A stretch of 64,000 nt of DNA from Geminocystis sp. NIES-3709 (GTDB lineage: Bacteria; Cyanobacteriota; Cyanobacteriia; Cyanobacteriales; Cyanobacteriaceae): contig NZ_AP014821.1 of NCBI RefSeq assembly GCF_001548115.1, positions 1,801,262 through 1,865,261 of the forward strand, written 5' to 3'. A program made the translations under genes and the position numbers. Numbering within the stretch: position 1 is the first letter of the stretch; every line of letters begins with the position of its first letter. The notes below the pieces were generated by a model. That model made no database searches, had not been told where the DNA came from, and worked only from the letters and a program-made list of their open reading frames with translations. Positions 35,689-44,735 of this stretch are shown here, piece after piece.

Positions 35689-36585
35689 ATGACTAAAATT
35701 TTGTTATTTGGTAGTCAAGGACAAGTAGGTAAAGAATTAACTTATACTTTACCAATAATGGGAGAATTAATTAAGCTCGATCGAACGATAGTTGATTTAA
35801 CTGAAGAAGATAAAATTAGGACAATTATCCAAGAAATAAAACCTAATATTATTGTTAATTCTGCGGCTTATACTGCTGTTGATAAAGCAGAATTTGAACC
35901 AGATTTAGCTTATCATATAAACTCGATCGTGCCTAAAATAATAGCAGAAGAAGGTGATAAAATTAAAGCAAAATTAATTCATATTTCTACTGATTATGTT
36001 TTCGATGGAAAAGCAAATACCCCTTATTTAGAAATAGATTTAACTAATCCTTTAGGAGTTTATGGCAAAAGTAAATTATTAGGGGAAGAAAATATACAAC
36101 AAAATATTGATAATTATATTATTTTGAGAACTGCTTGGGTTTATGGTATTTATGGAAAGAGCAATTTTCTCAAAACTATGATTAGATTAGGGAAACAAAG
36201 AGAAGAAATAAAAGTAGTTATTGATCAAATTGGTTGTCCTACTTATGCTGAAGATATAGCTTTAGTTATTAATAAGATAATTAATCAATTTTTGCAAGAA
36301 AAAAATATTAAAAAAATCTATCATTTTACTAATTTAGGAGTTTGTAGCTGGTACGATTTTGCTGTTAATATTTTCAAATCAGCAGAAAAATTAAGCTATG
36401 ATTTAAAAGTGAAAGAAATATTACCTATTTTTACTTCAGAATATCCAACTCCAGCAAAACGTCCGGCTTATTCTGTGTTGAGTACAAAAAAAATTACTCA
36501 AGAGTTAGATATTACTCCTTCTTATTGGCAGGATTCTTTAAATAGATATTTTATTAAATTTAATAAATATAGGAATATTATTTGA
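35689..36585 (+). CDS. rfbD: dTDP-4-dehydrorhamnose reductase
   Basis: 298 residues from ATG 35689; a TTG 12 bp earlier is less likely. Rossmann motif LLFGSQGQVGKEL, NSAAYTAVDKAE, STDYVFDG and the catalytic YGKSKLLGE (Tyr-x3-Lys) define the RmlD family of short-chain reductases. It makes dTDP-L-rhamnose for surface polysaccharide. rfbA, B and C are not adjacent. Confidence 0.93.
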   Translation: MTKILLFGSQGQVGKELTYTLPIMGELIKLDRTIVDLTEEDKIRTIIQEIKPNIIVNSAAYTAVDKAEFEPDLAYHINSIVPKIIAEEGDKIKAKLIHISTDYVFDGKANTPYLEIDLTNPLGVYGKSKLLGEENIQQNIDNYIILRTAWVYGIYGKSNFLKTMIRLGKQREEIKVVIDQIGCPTYAEDIALVINKIINQFLQEKNIKKIYHFTNLGVCSWYDFAVNIFKSAEKLSYDLKVKEILPIFTSEYPTPAKRPAYSVLSTKKITQELDITPSYWQDSLNRYFIKFNKYRNII

Positions 36586-36714
36586 GTTATAAGAAAAACC
36601 TAATTAAAAAAGCAAAAGGCAAAACTATCAGTATATTCGATATATTTTTCTAATAATTGATTTTTAAGAAATCATCCCTGATTGCTATATCAGTTTGAGG
36701 ATAAAACAAAATAA

Positions 36715-37158
36715 TTATGGAGATTTTTTACGAAACTTTTTTCCTAAAAAATTGCCTAATTCAAAAAATATTACTCCAAAAATCATACTTCCTAACCAAT
36801 AAAAAGAAGTTTGAAGCAATTTTCCTTTCTCTAAAAGAATCTTTATCTCTAATTCATAGGTAGAAAAAGTAGTATATGATCCCAAAAATCCTACTATAAA
36901 CATATAACGAAAATCAGGAGAGATAATATCCATTTTGAAATGCAAATGAGCAATAAAACCCATTAAAAAAGCACCAGAAATATTAATGAAGAAAGTACCA
37001 AATGGAAAGTTATATTGTAACCATTGATTGAGATTTAAAATAATATAATAACGAATTAATGCACCTAAAATTGCTCCTAAACTAATAGCTATCGGTATTC
37101 TTATTAAAGGATGTTTAAGAAAAAATAATGATGAAAATGAAAGTTTTTGTTCACTCAT
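36715..37158 (-). CDS. crcB: Fluoride channel CrcB/Fluc, second of tandem pair
   Basis: 147 residues with four membrane segments. Signature motifs: GAILGALIRYYI, FPFGTFFINISGAFLMGF and the conserved FLGSYTTFSTYELE. It exports fluoride as a dual-topology dimer. Its ATG lies 1 bp after the stop of the upstream crcB, so translation is probably coupled. Either homodimers or a heterodimer may form. Confidence 0.93.
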   Translation of the reverse strand: MSEQKLSFSSLFFLKHPLIRIPIAISLGAILGALIRYYIILNLNQWLQYNFPFGTFFINISGAFLMGFIAHLHFKMDIISPDFRYMFIVGFLGSYTTFSTYELEIKILLEKGKLLQTSFYWLGSMIFGVIFFELGNFLGKKFRKKSP

Positions 37159-37159
37159 T

Positions 37160-37615
37160 TTATTGTATTATGATTAAGACTACTTTGGTTAAATTAATGC
37201 CTAATTCTAAAGCAATGATTCCTAAGATAACACTACCTATCCAATATAAAATACTGTGTTTTTTTTTATTATTTCGCCATAGATTAGAACTCTCAAGTAT
37301 ATAAGTAGAAAAAGTAGTATAAGAGCCTAAAAATCCTGTAACAAATAATAATTGAAAAGGGATAGAAACGATCAATTCTTGGGAAAGAAAAGCAATAATT
37401 CCCATAAAAAAACAACCAGAAATATTAATTATTAATGTCCCAAAAGGAAAAACTTGACTGTGACGAGAAAAATATACCGTGAGATAATAACGACTTAAAG
37501 CACCTAATATAGCACCGATCGAGATAAATAAAACGGTTTTAAAAGAATAATTATTAATCCATTCAAAATGAATATTTAAAACAAAAAGATTGTTATTTAA
37601 CAAGCTAAAATCCAT
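37160..37615 (-). CDS. crcB: Fluoride channel CrcB/Fluc, first of tandem pair
   Basis: 151 residues, four membrane segments, GAILGALSRYYLTVYF, FPFGTLIINISGCFFMG and FLGSYTTFSTYILE. Clearly paralogous to the downstream copy but diverged, especially in the N-terminal 25 residues. No fluoride riboswitch fold is apparent in the 148 bp before shc, which also serve this gene. Confidence 0.93.
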   Translation of the reverse strand: MDFSLLNNNLFVLNIHFEWINNYSFKTVLFISIGAILGALSRYYLTVYFSRHSQVFPFGTLIINISGCFFMGIIAFLSQELIVSIPFQLLFVTGFLGSYTTFSTYILESSNLWRNNKKKHSILYWIGSVILGIIALELGINLTKVVLIIIQ

Positions 37616-37763
37616 ACATTATTTTCACAATAAAAAAAACAATATAATAAAATTAAGAAATTTATTTTAATCTTGAAAGAAGATAACTATAATAAAAGCA
37701 AAGTAACCTCAATTTTGTTAAAATTAGACAAATTATAAAATAAATCTTAAATTTTTACCTCTC

Positions 37764-39692
37764 ATGACTGCAAACTTTAGTAATTCTAGTACCATTGACA
37801 AAGTACAAGCTAACACGGCCATCAGAAAAGCTCAAGATTATCTTTTTTCTCTACAACAAGAAGACGGTCATTGGTGTGCTTATTTAGAGTCTAATGTTAC
37901 TATTACTGCCGAAGCTGTTTTGCTCTATAAAATTTGGGGTATCGATAATCAAAAACCTTTACATAAGATAGAACATTATTTACGATCGAAACAATGTAGT
38001 CATGGTGGTTGGGAATTATACTATGGAGATGGAGGAGATTTAAGTACATCTGTAGAGGCTTACATGGCATTAAGATTATTGGGAGTAAGTATAGATGATA
38101 CGGCATTAGAAAGAGCAAAAAAATTTATTCTCAGTAAAGGTGGTATCAGCAAAAGTCGTATTTTTACTAAATTTCACCTTGCTTTAATCGGTTGTTATGA
38201 CTGGCGTGGAGTGCCTTCCATTCCCCCTTGGATTATGTTATTACCCAACAATCCTCTTTTTACTATCTATGAAATGTCGAGTTGGGCAAGAAGTAGCACT
38301 GTACCCTTATTAATTGTATTCGATCGAAAGCCGATTTTTGCCGTCGAACCGAGAATTAAATTAGATGAGTTATATAGTGAAGGTATCAAAAATGTTAAAT
38401 ATGAAATGCCCCTAAATGGCGATTGGACAGATATACTGGGACAATTAGATAACTTATTCAAAATAGCAGAAGAATGGAATATAGTACCCTTCAAAGAGCA
38501 AAGTATTCAAGCCGCTGAAAAATGGATTATTGAAAGAGAAGAAGTAACAGGAGATTGGGGAGGTATTATTCCTGCGATGCTTAACTCCCTTTTAGCCCTT
38601 AAAACCTTAAAATATCACGTTAACGATCCTATGGTGGCACGAGGATTAAATGCCGTAGAAAATTTTGCCATCGAAACCCATGATGATTATTTAGTACAAG
38701 CCTGTGTTTCTCCCGTGTGGGATACAACTTGGTGTTTACGCGCCCTTGTCGAATCTGGAGTAATCCCCAATCATCCTAATTTAGTCAAAGGGGGAGAATG
38801 GTTATTAGACAAGCAAATTTTTGACTATGGTGATTGGGTTGTGAAAAATCCCCAAGGAAAACCCGGAGGTTGGGCATTTGAATATGAGAATCGTTTTTAT
38901 CCTGATATGGATGATTCAGCAGTAGTTGTTATGACGTTAAATCAATTAGAATTGCCTCAAGAAAATTTAAAGCGAGAAGCAATTTTACGATGTTTAAGAT
39001 GGATTGAGACAATGCAATGTCATAATCATGGTTGGGCTGCATTTGACATCAATAATGATGCTAATTGGTTAAATTATCTTCCCTATGCTGACTTAAAAGC
39101 TATGATTGATCCTGCTACGGCGGACATTACTGCTAGAGTATTAGAAATGGTTGGTAGTTGTGATTTACCAATGAAAGCTAGTAAGATTCAAAATGCGATC
39201 GGGTATTTAATCCGACAACAAGAAGAAGATGGCAGTTGGTTTGGGCGTTGGGGAGTCAACTATATATACGGTACATCGGGAGTGTTGTCAGCTTTAGCCG
39301 TAATTGCACCGAGAATCGAGAAAAACGTCATCGAAAAAGGAATTAATTGGTTAGTAAGTTGTCAAAATGCCGATGGTGGTTGGGGTGAAACCTGTGAAAG
39401 TTATAAACATTATGGATTGAAGGGTAAAGGGGATTCTACTCCATCTCAAACTGCATGGGCATTAATTGGTTTATTAGATGGTGGAAATGCGATCGAAAAA
39501 TTTGCCGAAGATAATATTAAAAAAGGGATAAGATATTTATTGACTAATCAAAATGATCAAGGTACATGGGAAGAAAAACAATTTACCGGTACTGGATTTC
39601 CCGGACATTTTTATATTAATTATCATTTATATCGTCACTATTTTCCCTTAATTGCTTTGGGGAAATATGAAAAATTTTTAGTTAAAAATTAA
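37764..39692 (+). CDS. shc: Squalene-hopene cyclase
   Basis: 642 residues, the family length. The protonating motif DMDD is at 381-384, and several QW repeats are visible, for example QQEDGHWCAYLES near the start, QEEDGSWFGRWG and QNADGGWGETCES toward the end. It cyclises squalene to hopene/diplopterol for hopanoid membrane lipids. Divergent from crcB with a 148-bp shared leader. No other hopanoid gene is adjacent. Confidence 0.97.
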   Translation: MTANFSNSSTIDKVQANTAIRKAQDYLFSLQQEDGHWCAYLESNVTITAEAVLLYKIWGIDNQKPLHKIEHYLRSKQCSHGGWELYYGDGGDLSTSVEAYMALRLLGVSIDDTALERAKKFILSKGGISKSRIFTKFHLALIGCYDWRGVPSIPPWIMLLPNNPLFTIYEMSSWARSSTVPLLIVFDRKPIFAVEPRIKLDELYSEGIKNVKYEMPLNGDWTDILGQLDNLFKIAEEWNIVPFKEQSIQAAEKWIIEREEVTGDWGGIIPAMLNSLLALKTLKYHVNDPMVARGLNAVENFAIETHDDYLVQACVSPVWDTTWCLRALVESGVIPNHPNLVKGGEWLLDKQIFDYGDWVVKNPQGKPGGWAFEYENRFYPDMDDSAVVVMTLNQLELPQENLKREAILRCLRWIETMQCHNHGWAAFDINNDANWLNYLPYADLKAMIDPATADITARVLEMVGSCDLPMKASKIQNAIGYLIRQQEEDGSWFGRWGVNYIYGTSGVLSALAVIAPRIEKNVIEKGINWLVSCQNADGGWGETCESYKHYGLKGKGDSTPSQTAWALIGLLDGGNAIEKFAEDNIKKGIRYLLTNQNDQGTWEEKQFTGTGFPGHFYINYHLYRHYFPLIALGKYEKFLVKN

Positions 39693-39728
39693 GTTTTAGG
39701 TTTTCAATTATAGATTTTAAATCAACAC

Positions 39729-40184
39729 CTAATTCCCATCTCTCAACTCCTCACACATTCCGATACTAACCCAACTACTAAAACCGTCTTCAAAATGTTC
39801 TTTTTTCCAGATAGGTGCATTGTGTTTTAAAGTGTCAATAGCATAGCCACAGGCATTAAATGCGTCTCCTCGATGAGGGCAACCCACCGCAACTAAAACA
39901 CTAATTTCTCCTATTTTTAATTTTCCGATACGATGGTGAATTATAATGGTATTAGTATCTTGCCATTTTTCTTTAATACTATCGCTAATGTCCTGAAATA
40001 TTTTAATTGCCATAGGTTCATAAGCCTGATATTCCAAGTATTTAACAGGTTTACCCTCTGTTTGATTTCTTACTGTACCACTCATAAGCACGATCGCACC
40101 ATTACTCGCATTATCAGCTAATTGATAAACTTCCGAGACGGAAAGAGGTGCAAAAGTAATCTTAAAATCTGTCAAAAAACTCAT
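39729..40184 (-). CDS. moaE: Molybdopterin synthase catalytic subunit MoaE
   Basis: 151 residues from ATG 40184; a longer frame to 40244 would overlap crr7 and adds an unrelated N-terminus. MoaE features: GAIVLMSGTVRNQTEG, LEYQAYEPMA, IHHRIGKLKIGE, VAVGCPHRGDAF and PIWKKEHFEDG (active-site Lys). It inserts sulfur into precursor Z with MoaD to make molybdopterin. It is the last gene of a three-gene minus-strand run. Confidence 0.93.
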   Translation of the reverse strand: MSFLTDFKITFAPLSVSEVYQLADNASNGAIVLMSGTVRNQTEGKPVKYLEYQAYEPMAIKIFQDISDSIKEKWQDTNTIIIHHRIGKLKIGEISVLVAVGCPHRGDAFNACGYAIDTLKHNAPIWKKEHFEDGFSSWVSIGMCEELRDGN

Positions 40185-40216
40185 TGATAAACAAAATATT
40201 TTTTTAGTAAACTTAA

Positions 40217-40471
40217 TTATTTTTCCCAACGTACAACATACCATTGTAAATAGTGATCGTCATCAACATTAAATTCACAGTAATTATTGAGTACATATTC
40301 AGCTTTTTGAGAAAGATTTGTAAATTTAGTTATATCAGAGGGTAAATTTGACTGACTAGTTAGTAATGTTTCTAGTTTAGTAAGTAATTCTGATTCTGTC
40401 ATTAATTGTTCCTCTTGATTTGTTTCTAAGACAACATAACCATCCTCTTGATACATAATGGAGTTAGCCAT
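40217..40471 (-). CDS. CRR7-like protein (NDH-1 complex assembly)
   Basis: 84 residues. The pattern EEQLMTESELLTKLETLL, then NYCEFNV and the terminal LQWYVVRWEK matches chlororespiratory reduction protein 7, a small soluble factor that in plants is needed for the chloroplast NDH complex and is conserved in cyanobacteria. It lies between the 189-residue membrane protein gene (13-bp gap) and moaE (32-bp gap). Confidence 0.85.
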   Translation of the reverse strand: MANSIMYQEDGYVVLETNQEEQLMTESELLTKLETLLTSQSNLPSDITKFTNLSQKAEYVLNNYCEFNVDDDHYLQWYVVRWEK

Positions 40472-40484
40472 AAATTAATCTCCT

Positions 40485-41054
40485 TTATTTCTCTTCCTGT
40501 AAATTAACTTCTTTACCATCAGAAAGATCGATCGCTTTTTGGAAGTTTTTATTATGATCTTCTATATTATCTACACTTTCCTCTAATTGTTCTCCTATTG
40601 TCGCTTTACTACCTTTTTTCTGTTTATCTGTGTTATCTTCTGTCAGATTATCTTGTTTGTTATTTTCTTGATTAGACTGTTTTTCCTGTAATTTTTTTAG
40701 CTTGTCTAAAAATCCACCTTTTTTACTAGATGTCTTTGGTGTTTCTTCTGGAAATAATTCTGCAATAGTATTTTTCGTGTTTTCCCACCAATAAGGAATA
40801 TGAGGGAAAGCGATCGCTATTAAAGTTATACTCACCAAAGTAGAAATCATCAGTTTAATTTTTCGATTCTGAGATTCCTCATATTGAATACGCTGAAATT
40901 CCCGATGTTGCTTCTCTTGCCATTGCCTTTTAACTTGCTCAATATTTTCTTGTTCTTCCTCTATTGAATTATCCCATACAGAAGATGAATTTAACGATTC
41001 TTTCTGCATTCTCTGAGTACGTTTTGACCAATTTTGAAAACGATTAATAGCCAT
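40485..41054 (-). CDS. Hypothetical membrane protein with charged tail
   Basis: 189 residues from ATG 41054, preferred over 41111 because MAINRFQNWSKRTQR is a typical N-terminus. A highly charged helical region (residues 20-65) precedes one membrane segment (about 68-92, LMISTLVSITLIAIAFPHIP). The rest is a Lys/Glu/Asn-rich probably disordered tail with coiled-coil tendency. No domain recognised. Likely co-transcribed with crr7 and moaE. Confidence 0.55.
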   Translation of the reverse strand: MAINRFQNWSKRTQRMQKESLNSSSVWDNSIEEEQENIEQVKRQWQEKQHREFQRIQYEESQNRKIKLMISTLVSITLIAIAFPHIPYWWENTKNTIAELFPEETPKTSSKKGGFLDKLKKLQEKQSNQENNKQDNLTEDNTDKQKKGSKATIGEQLEESVDNIEDHNKNFQKAIDLSDGKEVNLQEEK

Positions 41055-41317
41055 GATTTCACTCAATATTAGTGTAAGAGATTTGATTGTCTCATAGTTA
41101 TTATAAATCATGTATCAGTAAAAATACGGTGAAAAGATAAGTAAATTTTAGTACATTGAAAAAGTTACTTAGTCAGGACTTACGCAAAGCAAAATAGATA
41201 TTAGGTTTTAGGTTAATTTTTGACTGCTTTTGATTATTGATTTAATCTTGGTAAAATCAATTTAGACTTTTTTAATCAATTCTTTTACCTAATTCCTAAT
41301 TTATAATATTTTTTATT

Positions 41318-42073
41318 CTACTTTTCTAAAATTGCTCCCTCAATATTTCTGAGAAAGAAATAGGTATCAATATTATCCTTTAAACGATACAATTTTGCAG
41401 GGCGTTTAGCATCTTGACGCATTTCTGTTGTTTCCTCTAAAATATCAGCTTTAGCGATACGACGGCGAAAAGATTTTGTTTCCAAAATTCGATCGAGAAT
41501 TACCTCATAAACTTTTTGTAAATCTCCAAGGGTAAATTTTTCAGACATCAAATAGGCAGGTAAAGAAGTATAAAGGACTTTATTGCGTAAACGTTCAATG
41601 GCTAAACGCAAAATTTCGCTATGATCAAAGGCTAATGATTCTAATACTTGATCTTTAATGATAGGCGACCATTTAATATCGATCGCACCTTTTCCGGCTG
41701 TCAGAGTAATATTATGATAAGGTAAAAGGGCGAAATAAACGGTAGTTACAGACCATCCCCTCGGATCTCGTTGTTTATTACCGATAGTAAAGCACTGCTC
41801 TAAATAGGGCGTTTTTACTCCTGTTTTCTCTTCTAATTTCCTTCTAGCGGTATCCTCTAAAGTGTGATCATTATCCAAATCGATAAAACCTCCTACTAAT
41901 GTCCATTGATTTTTAAAAGGGTAGTTTGCCCGTTTTACAAGGAGAACTTGCAGTTGTTGAGCAAAAACAGTAAAAATAACAGTATCAACAGAAGTACTAG
42001 GTCGATCGAATATTGTAGGATCGTAATTATCAAGAAATTCTACTTCAGAATTATACTTACTTTCTTTAGTCAT
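41318..42073 (-). CDS. nrtR: NrtR-type Nudix regulator of NAD metabolism
   Basis: 251 residues from ATG 42073; the frame is open to 42187, but that would overlap nadV. Nudix-like fold with GGFIDLDNDHTLEDTARRKL: the Nudix box has RKLEEKTG where active enzymes have RELxEExG, so two acidic catalytic residues are Lys. A C-terminal winged-helix region follows (residues about 165-250, FTLGDLQKVYEVILDR, SFRRRIAKADILEE). This is the NrtR layout, a repressor that senses ADP-ribose. Adjacency to nadV fits. Direct regulation here is inferred. Confidence 0.82.
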   Translation of the reverse strand: MTKESKYNSEVEFLDNYDPTIFDRPSTSVDTVIFTVFAQQLQVLLVKRANYPFKNQWTLVGGFIDLDNDHTLEDTARRKLEEKTGVKTPYLEQCFTIGNKQRDPRGWSVTTVYFALLPYHNITLTAGKGAIDIKWSPIIKDQVLESLAFDHSEILRLAIERLRNKVLYTSLPAYLMSEKFTLGDLQKVYEVILDRILETKSFRRRIAKADILEETTEMRQDAKRPAKLYRLKDNIDTYFFLRNIEGAILEK

Positions 42074-42149
42074 TATCTTTATCGGAAAAACCTTTGCGAC
42101 ATGAGTGCCTTTGGGAGACTTTTTACCAATCTTGTTATAAAACCGAAAA

Positions 42150-43631
42150 TTAAAGGTAGCTAGAAATACGTTGACGAATATCCCCAAGACTATAGCTTTT
42201 AATTAGCTTACCATCCTCAAAGACGGTTTTTAATGCACCTTGTTTTTCTTGTTCGGGAGTTTGTTGTTCATACAAGACAAAAGTATTGCCCTCTTGTTCA
42301 ACTCGCAGTAAACCCTTAGCTGATTTTTTCGTACCGCTATCAGTTTTAGGATTTTTGAAAATATCTCGCCGTTTGCCATTTACCACACCGCTAGTGGCTT
42401 TGACGGCAAATCCGAAGTTATCCCTAGTGACGTATTGATAGGTATATGAACCAATACCAAAAACGACATTACCCGATGCAAAGCCTTTTTCTTCTAAACC
42501 CTTGAGTATATTATAAGCTCGATCGAGGGTAATAGAATCACCATAAATTAAGCCAATATGAGAATCCAGCATTTTGTAACCTTGAGGGGTAACAGTACCG
42601 CCAAAAATCTCCCATAAACACTCTACAGCACCTTTATACTCAGGGCTACCTTGAGGGTAACTAGAATCTCCACAAATAATTTTAACAGGATCTCCACTAT
42701 CCGGGCGAATGACTAACTTACCATCTCGTGCCAAAATTTTATTCTTAAGAATAACAGTATATTGGGTGATAACTTTCCAAAAATCCCAAGTATCCGACAC
42801 AACGGAAACAATACCTTTAGGATATAAATCTTCAATGAGTCGGCGAAATGTCTCTAATTCTCCATCTTCCATTCCCATTGCCATAACAGAATGCTCCGTT
42901 GCGGGTACGGAAACGCCGATCATTTCTTGGTCTGCGGAAGCATTATAATATTCTTCTAGGAGATCGATCGCTAATACTGTATCTGTACCACAAAAAGAAG
43001 TAAGATGAGCCGCTCCACTAATTATGGCATCTTGTACACCAGATAAGCCTCGAAAAGAAAAGTCATGACATTGGAAAAGAATAAAATCTAAAGGTGTTCC
43101 TGTTTTTATAGCATAATTTTTGACTAATTTTTTGTACTGAAAAGCTGTAGTTGCAGAAGTGATAGGTTTCCACAGATAAGAAGACATCACCGACTCGATA
43201 TAATTTGTTAGCCAGAAAAAATCAGGATGAGTATTAACCACCGTCAAAACAGGTATGCCAATGGGTACTAAACTGCCCTCTGGTAATGCTTTAATTTTAA
43301 GGGGTAAATAGCCGAAATCGTGGAGTTCTTCAATATGTTCGATCGAAATTGCGTCCACTCCTAAAGAAGTATCCATGCGTCTTTTGTAAGCAGAAACGAC
43401 TTTATTTTTATCTTGCTCAAAAAAGTTTTTATGCCAACAATCGATTAGGTAATCTTGGATAAAATACTGTAAACCAAAAAAGACGACTCGAATATCATCA
43501 AAGTCTAAAACTTTTGCTAGACGACCACTGCGGGGGGTAAAATTAGCATAAACTTCCGTTGTACCTTCAGGATATTGACGACGGTGATCAGTTTTATAAA
43601 AGTCTATGGCATTAAGGGGATTTATGTTCAT
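42150..43631 (-). CDS. nadV: Nicotinamide phosphoribosyltransferase (NadV)
   Basis: 493 residues, the NAMPT length. Features: DFYKTDHRRQYPEGTTEVYA at the start, FRGLSGVQDAIISGAAHL, VPATEHSVMAMG with the phosphate-site His, and RPDSGDPVKIICGD for the PRPP end. It converts nicotinamide and PRPP to NMN, a two-step NAD salvage route. Upstream lies a PRPP-synthase-like gene and downstream the NrtR-like regulator. Confidence 0.93.
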   Translation of the reverse strand: MNINPLNAIDFYKTDHRRQYPEGTTEVYANFTPRSGRLAKVLDFDDIRVVFFGLQYFIQDYLIDCWHKNFFEQDKNKVVSAYKRRMDTSLGVDAISIEHIEELHDFGYLPLKIKALPEGSLVPIGIPVLTVVNTHPDFFWLTNYIESVMSSYLWKPITSATTAFQYKKLVKNYAIKTGTPLDFILFQCHDFSFRGLSGVQDAIISGAAHLTSFCGTDTVLAIDLLEEYYNASADQEMIGVSVPATEHSVMAMGMEDGELETFRRLIEDLYPKGIVSVVSDTWDFWKVITQYTVILKNKILARDGKLVIRPDSGDPVKIICGDSSYPQGSPEYKGAVECLWEIFGGTVTPQGYKMLDSHIGLIYGDSITLDRAYNILKGLEEKGFASGNVVFGIGSYTYQYVTRDNFGFAVKATSGVVNGKRRDIFKNPKTDSGTKKSAKGLLRVEQEGNTFVLYEQQTPEQEKQGALKTVFEDGKLIKSYSLGDIRQRISSYL

Positions 43632-43751
43632 GGTTTTTTTTCTTGTGTAATAATTTTATAACAATATCAAGTGGAGATAATTACTTATCAAAAACTTTGT
43701 GCCTTTCTTTGCGAGATACTTTGTTTTTAATTTTTAAACCAATATGACTAA

Positions 43752-44588
43752 TTAGACACTTGTATAAGAATTAGAAAATATGATCAAAAAATTAGTATCT
43801 TGTTGATCTGGAGATAATATAGTGTGATAACAATAAATATGGCTAAAATAAGGGCGTAATGGCTGTAATCCTTTAGAAAAAATGCCGTGAGTCACATAAA
43901 GGGCAATTTCTTGCACCTGTTTTTCTTGAAGTACTTTTGCTAACTCAATAAAAGTTCGCCCTCCGTCACAAATATCATCGACTAACAATACTTTTCGCCC
44001 TTTAACATCATCATGAAAAGTAGTGGCTAAAATTTTGCCTGTTTTGGTATCACGGATTTTACTGCCACAGAAAACATCTAAATATTGTTCAGATTGTGAT
44101 AAACGTTTAGCTACTTCAAAAGTCTTTTTCTCTGCACCGGCATCCGGGGCAATTAATACCCAGTTTTCTTTCTGAAGGGTTTTTCCTAAGTCACTTTGAG
44201 CTAAAATATCCGCTTGAGTCACTACCTGACAGTTATCTAACAAAGCAGATGTAACATCCGAATGAGGGTCAATAATGACAACTCGATCGCACTTTAAACC
44301 ATTGATTAAATCTGTCATCACCTTAACACTCAAAGATTCTCCTTGATTACAAACTCGATCCTGTCTAGCATAGGGAAAATAAGGAATAACTAATTCAATA
44401 CTGACACTAGGCAAAATACGCCGAATAGCATCTACGGTAAGTAACAAAGCCATAATTTCATTAGCACTATTAAGAATTCCTTGAATAATAGTTTTCGGGG
44501 TAATAACTTCAGGGGATAAACTAACATGACATTCTCCGCCCGGAAAATTAAAGGTTTTGATGGGGGAATCATTAACTAATATGGGCAT
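43752..44588 (-). CDS. prs: Short ribose-phosphate pyrophosphokinase (PRPP synthase-like)
   Basis: 278 residues, shorter than the roughly 310-330 of housekeeping Prs. PRPP-synthase motifs are present: PYFPYARQDRVCNQGESL (ATP loop), IIDPHSDV (metal), and the PRPP-binding VLLVDDICDGGRTFIELA. The first about 30 residues normally present are missing or altered. Its position before nadV indicates supply of PRPP to NAD salvage, so I regard it as a pathway-dedicated paralogue. A TGGCT-TTG-AGCCA palindrome lies 25 bp upstream of the start. Confidence 0.85.
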   Translation of the reverse strand: MPILVNDSPIKTFNFPGGECHVSLSPEVITPKTIIQGILNSANEIMALLLTVDAIRRILPSVSIELVIPYFPYARQDRVCNQGESLSVKVMTDLINGLKCDRVVIIDPHSDVTSALLDNCQVVTQADILAQSDLGKTLQKENWVLIAPDAGAEKKTFEVAKRLSQSEQYLDVFCGSKIRDTKTGKILATTFHDDVKGRKVLLVDDICDGGRTFIELAKVLQEKQVQEIALYVTHGIFSKGLQPLRPYFSHIYCYHTILSPDQQDTNFLIIFSNSYTSV

Positions 44589-44735
44589 TTTTTACCCTCC
44601 TTTTTTATAAAATGGCTTTGAGCCACTAAATATATAATGGCACAGAGACAGTAATAATGTCAAGAGGGGGAATAAGTAACTAACTGTTAAATTAGAGTAA
44701 AAATTTTAACACCTAATTCCTAACACCTAATTATT

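Noticed and set aside
37616-37763. Possible fluoride riboswitch upstream of crcB
   Set aside because: The leader is featureless AT-rich DNA, with no GGCGATGG-type core or pseudoknot partner.
39745-39755. ACTCCTCACAC, identical to the loop motif of the cyanobacterial RNA Yfr1
   Set aside because: It lies inside the moaE coding sequence on the other strand (MCEELRD). No flanking hairpins or promoter for a small RNA are seen.
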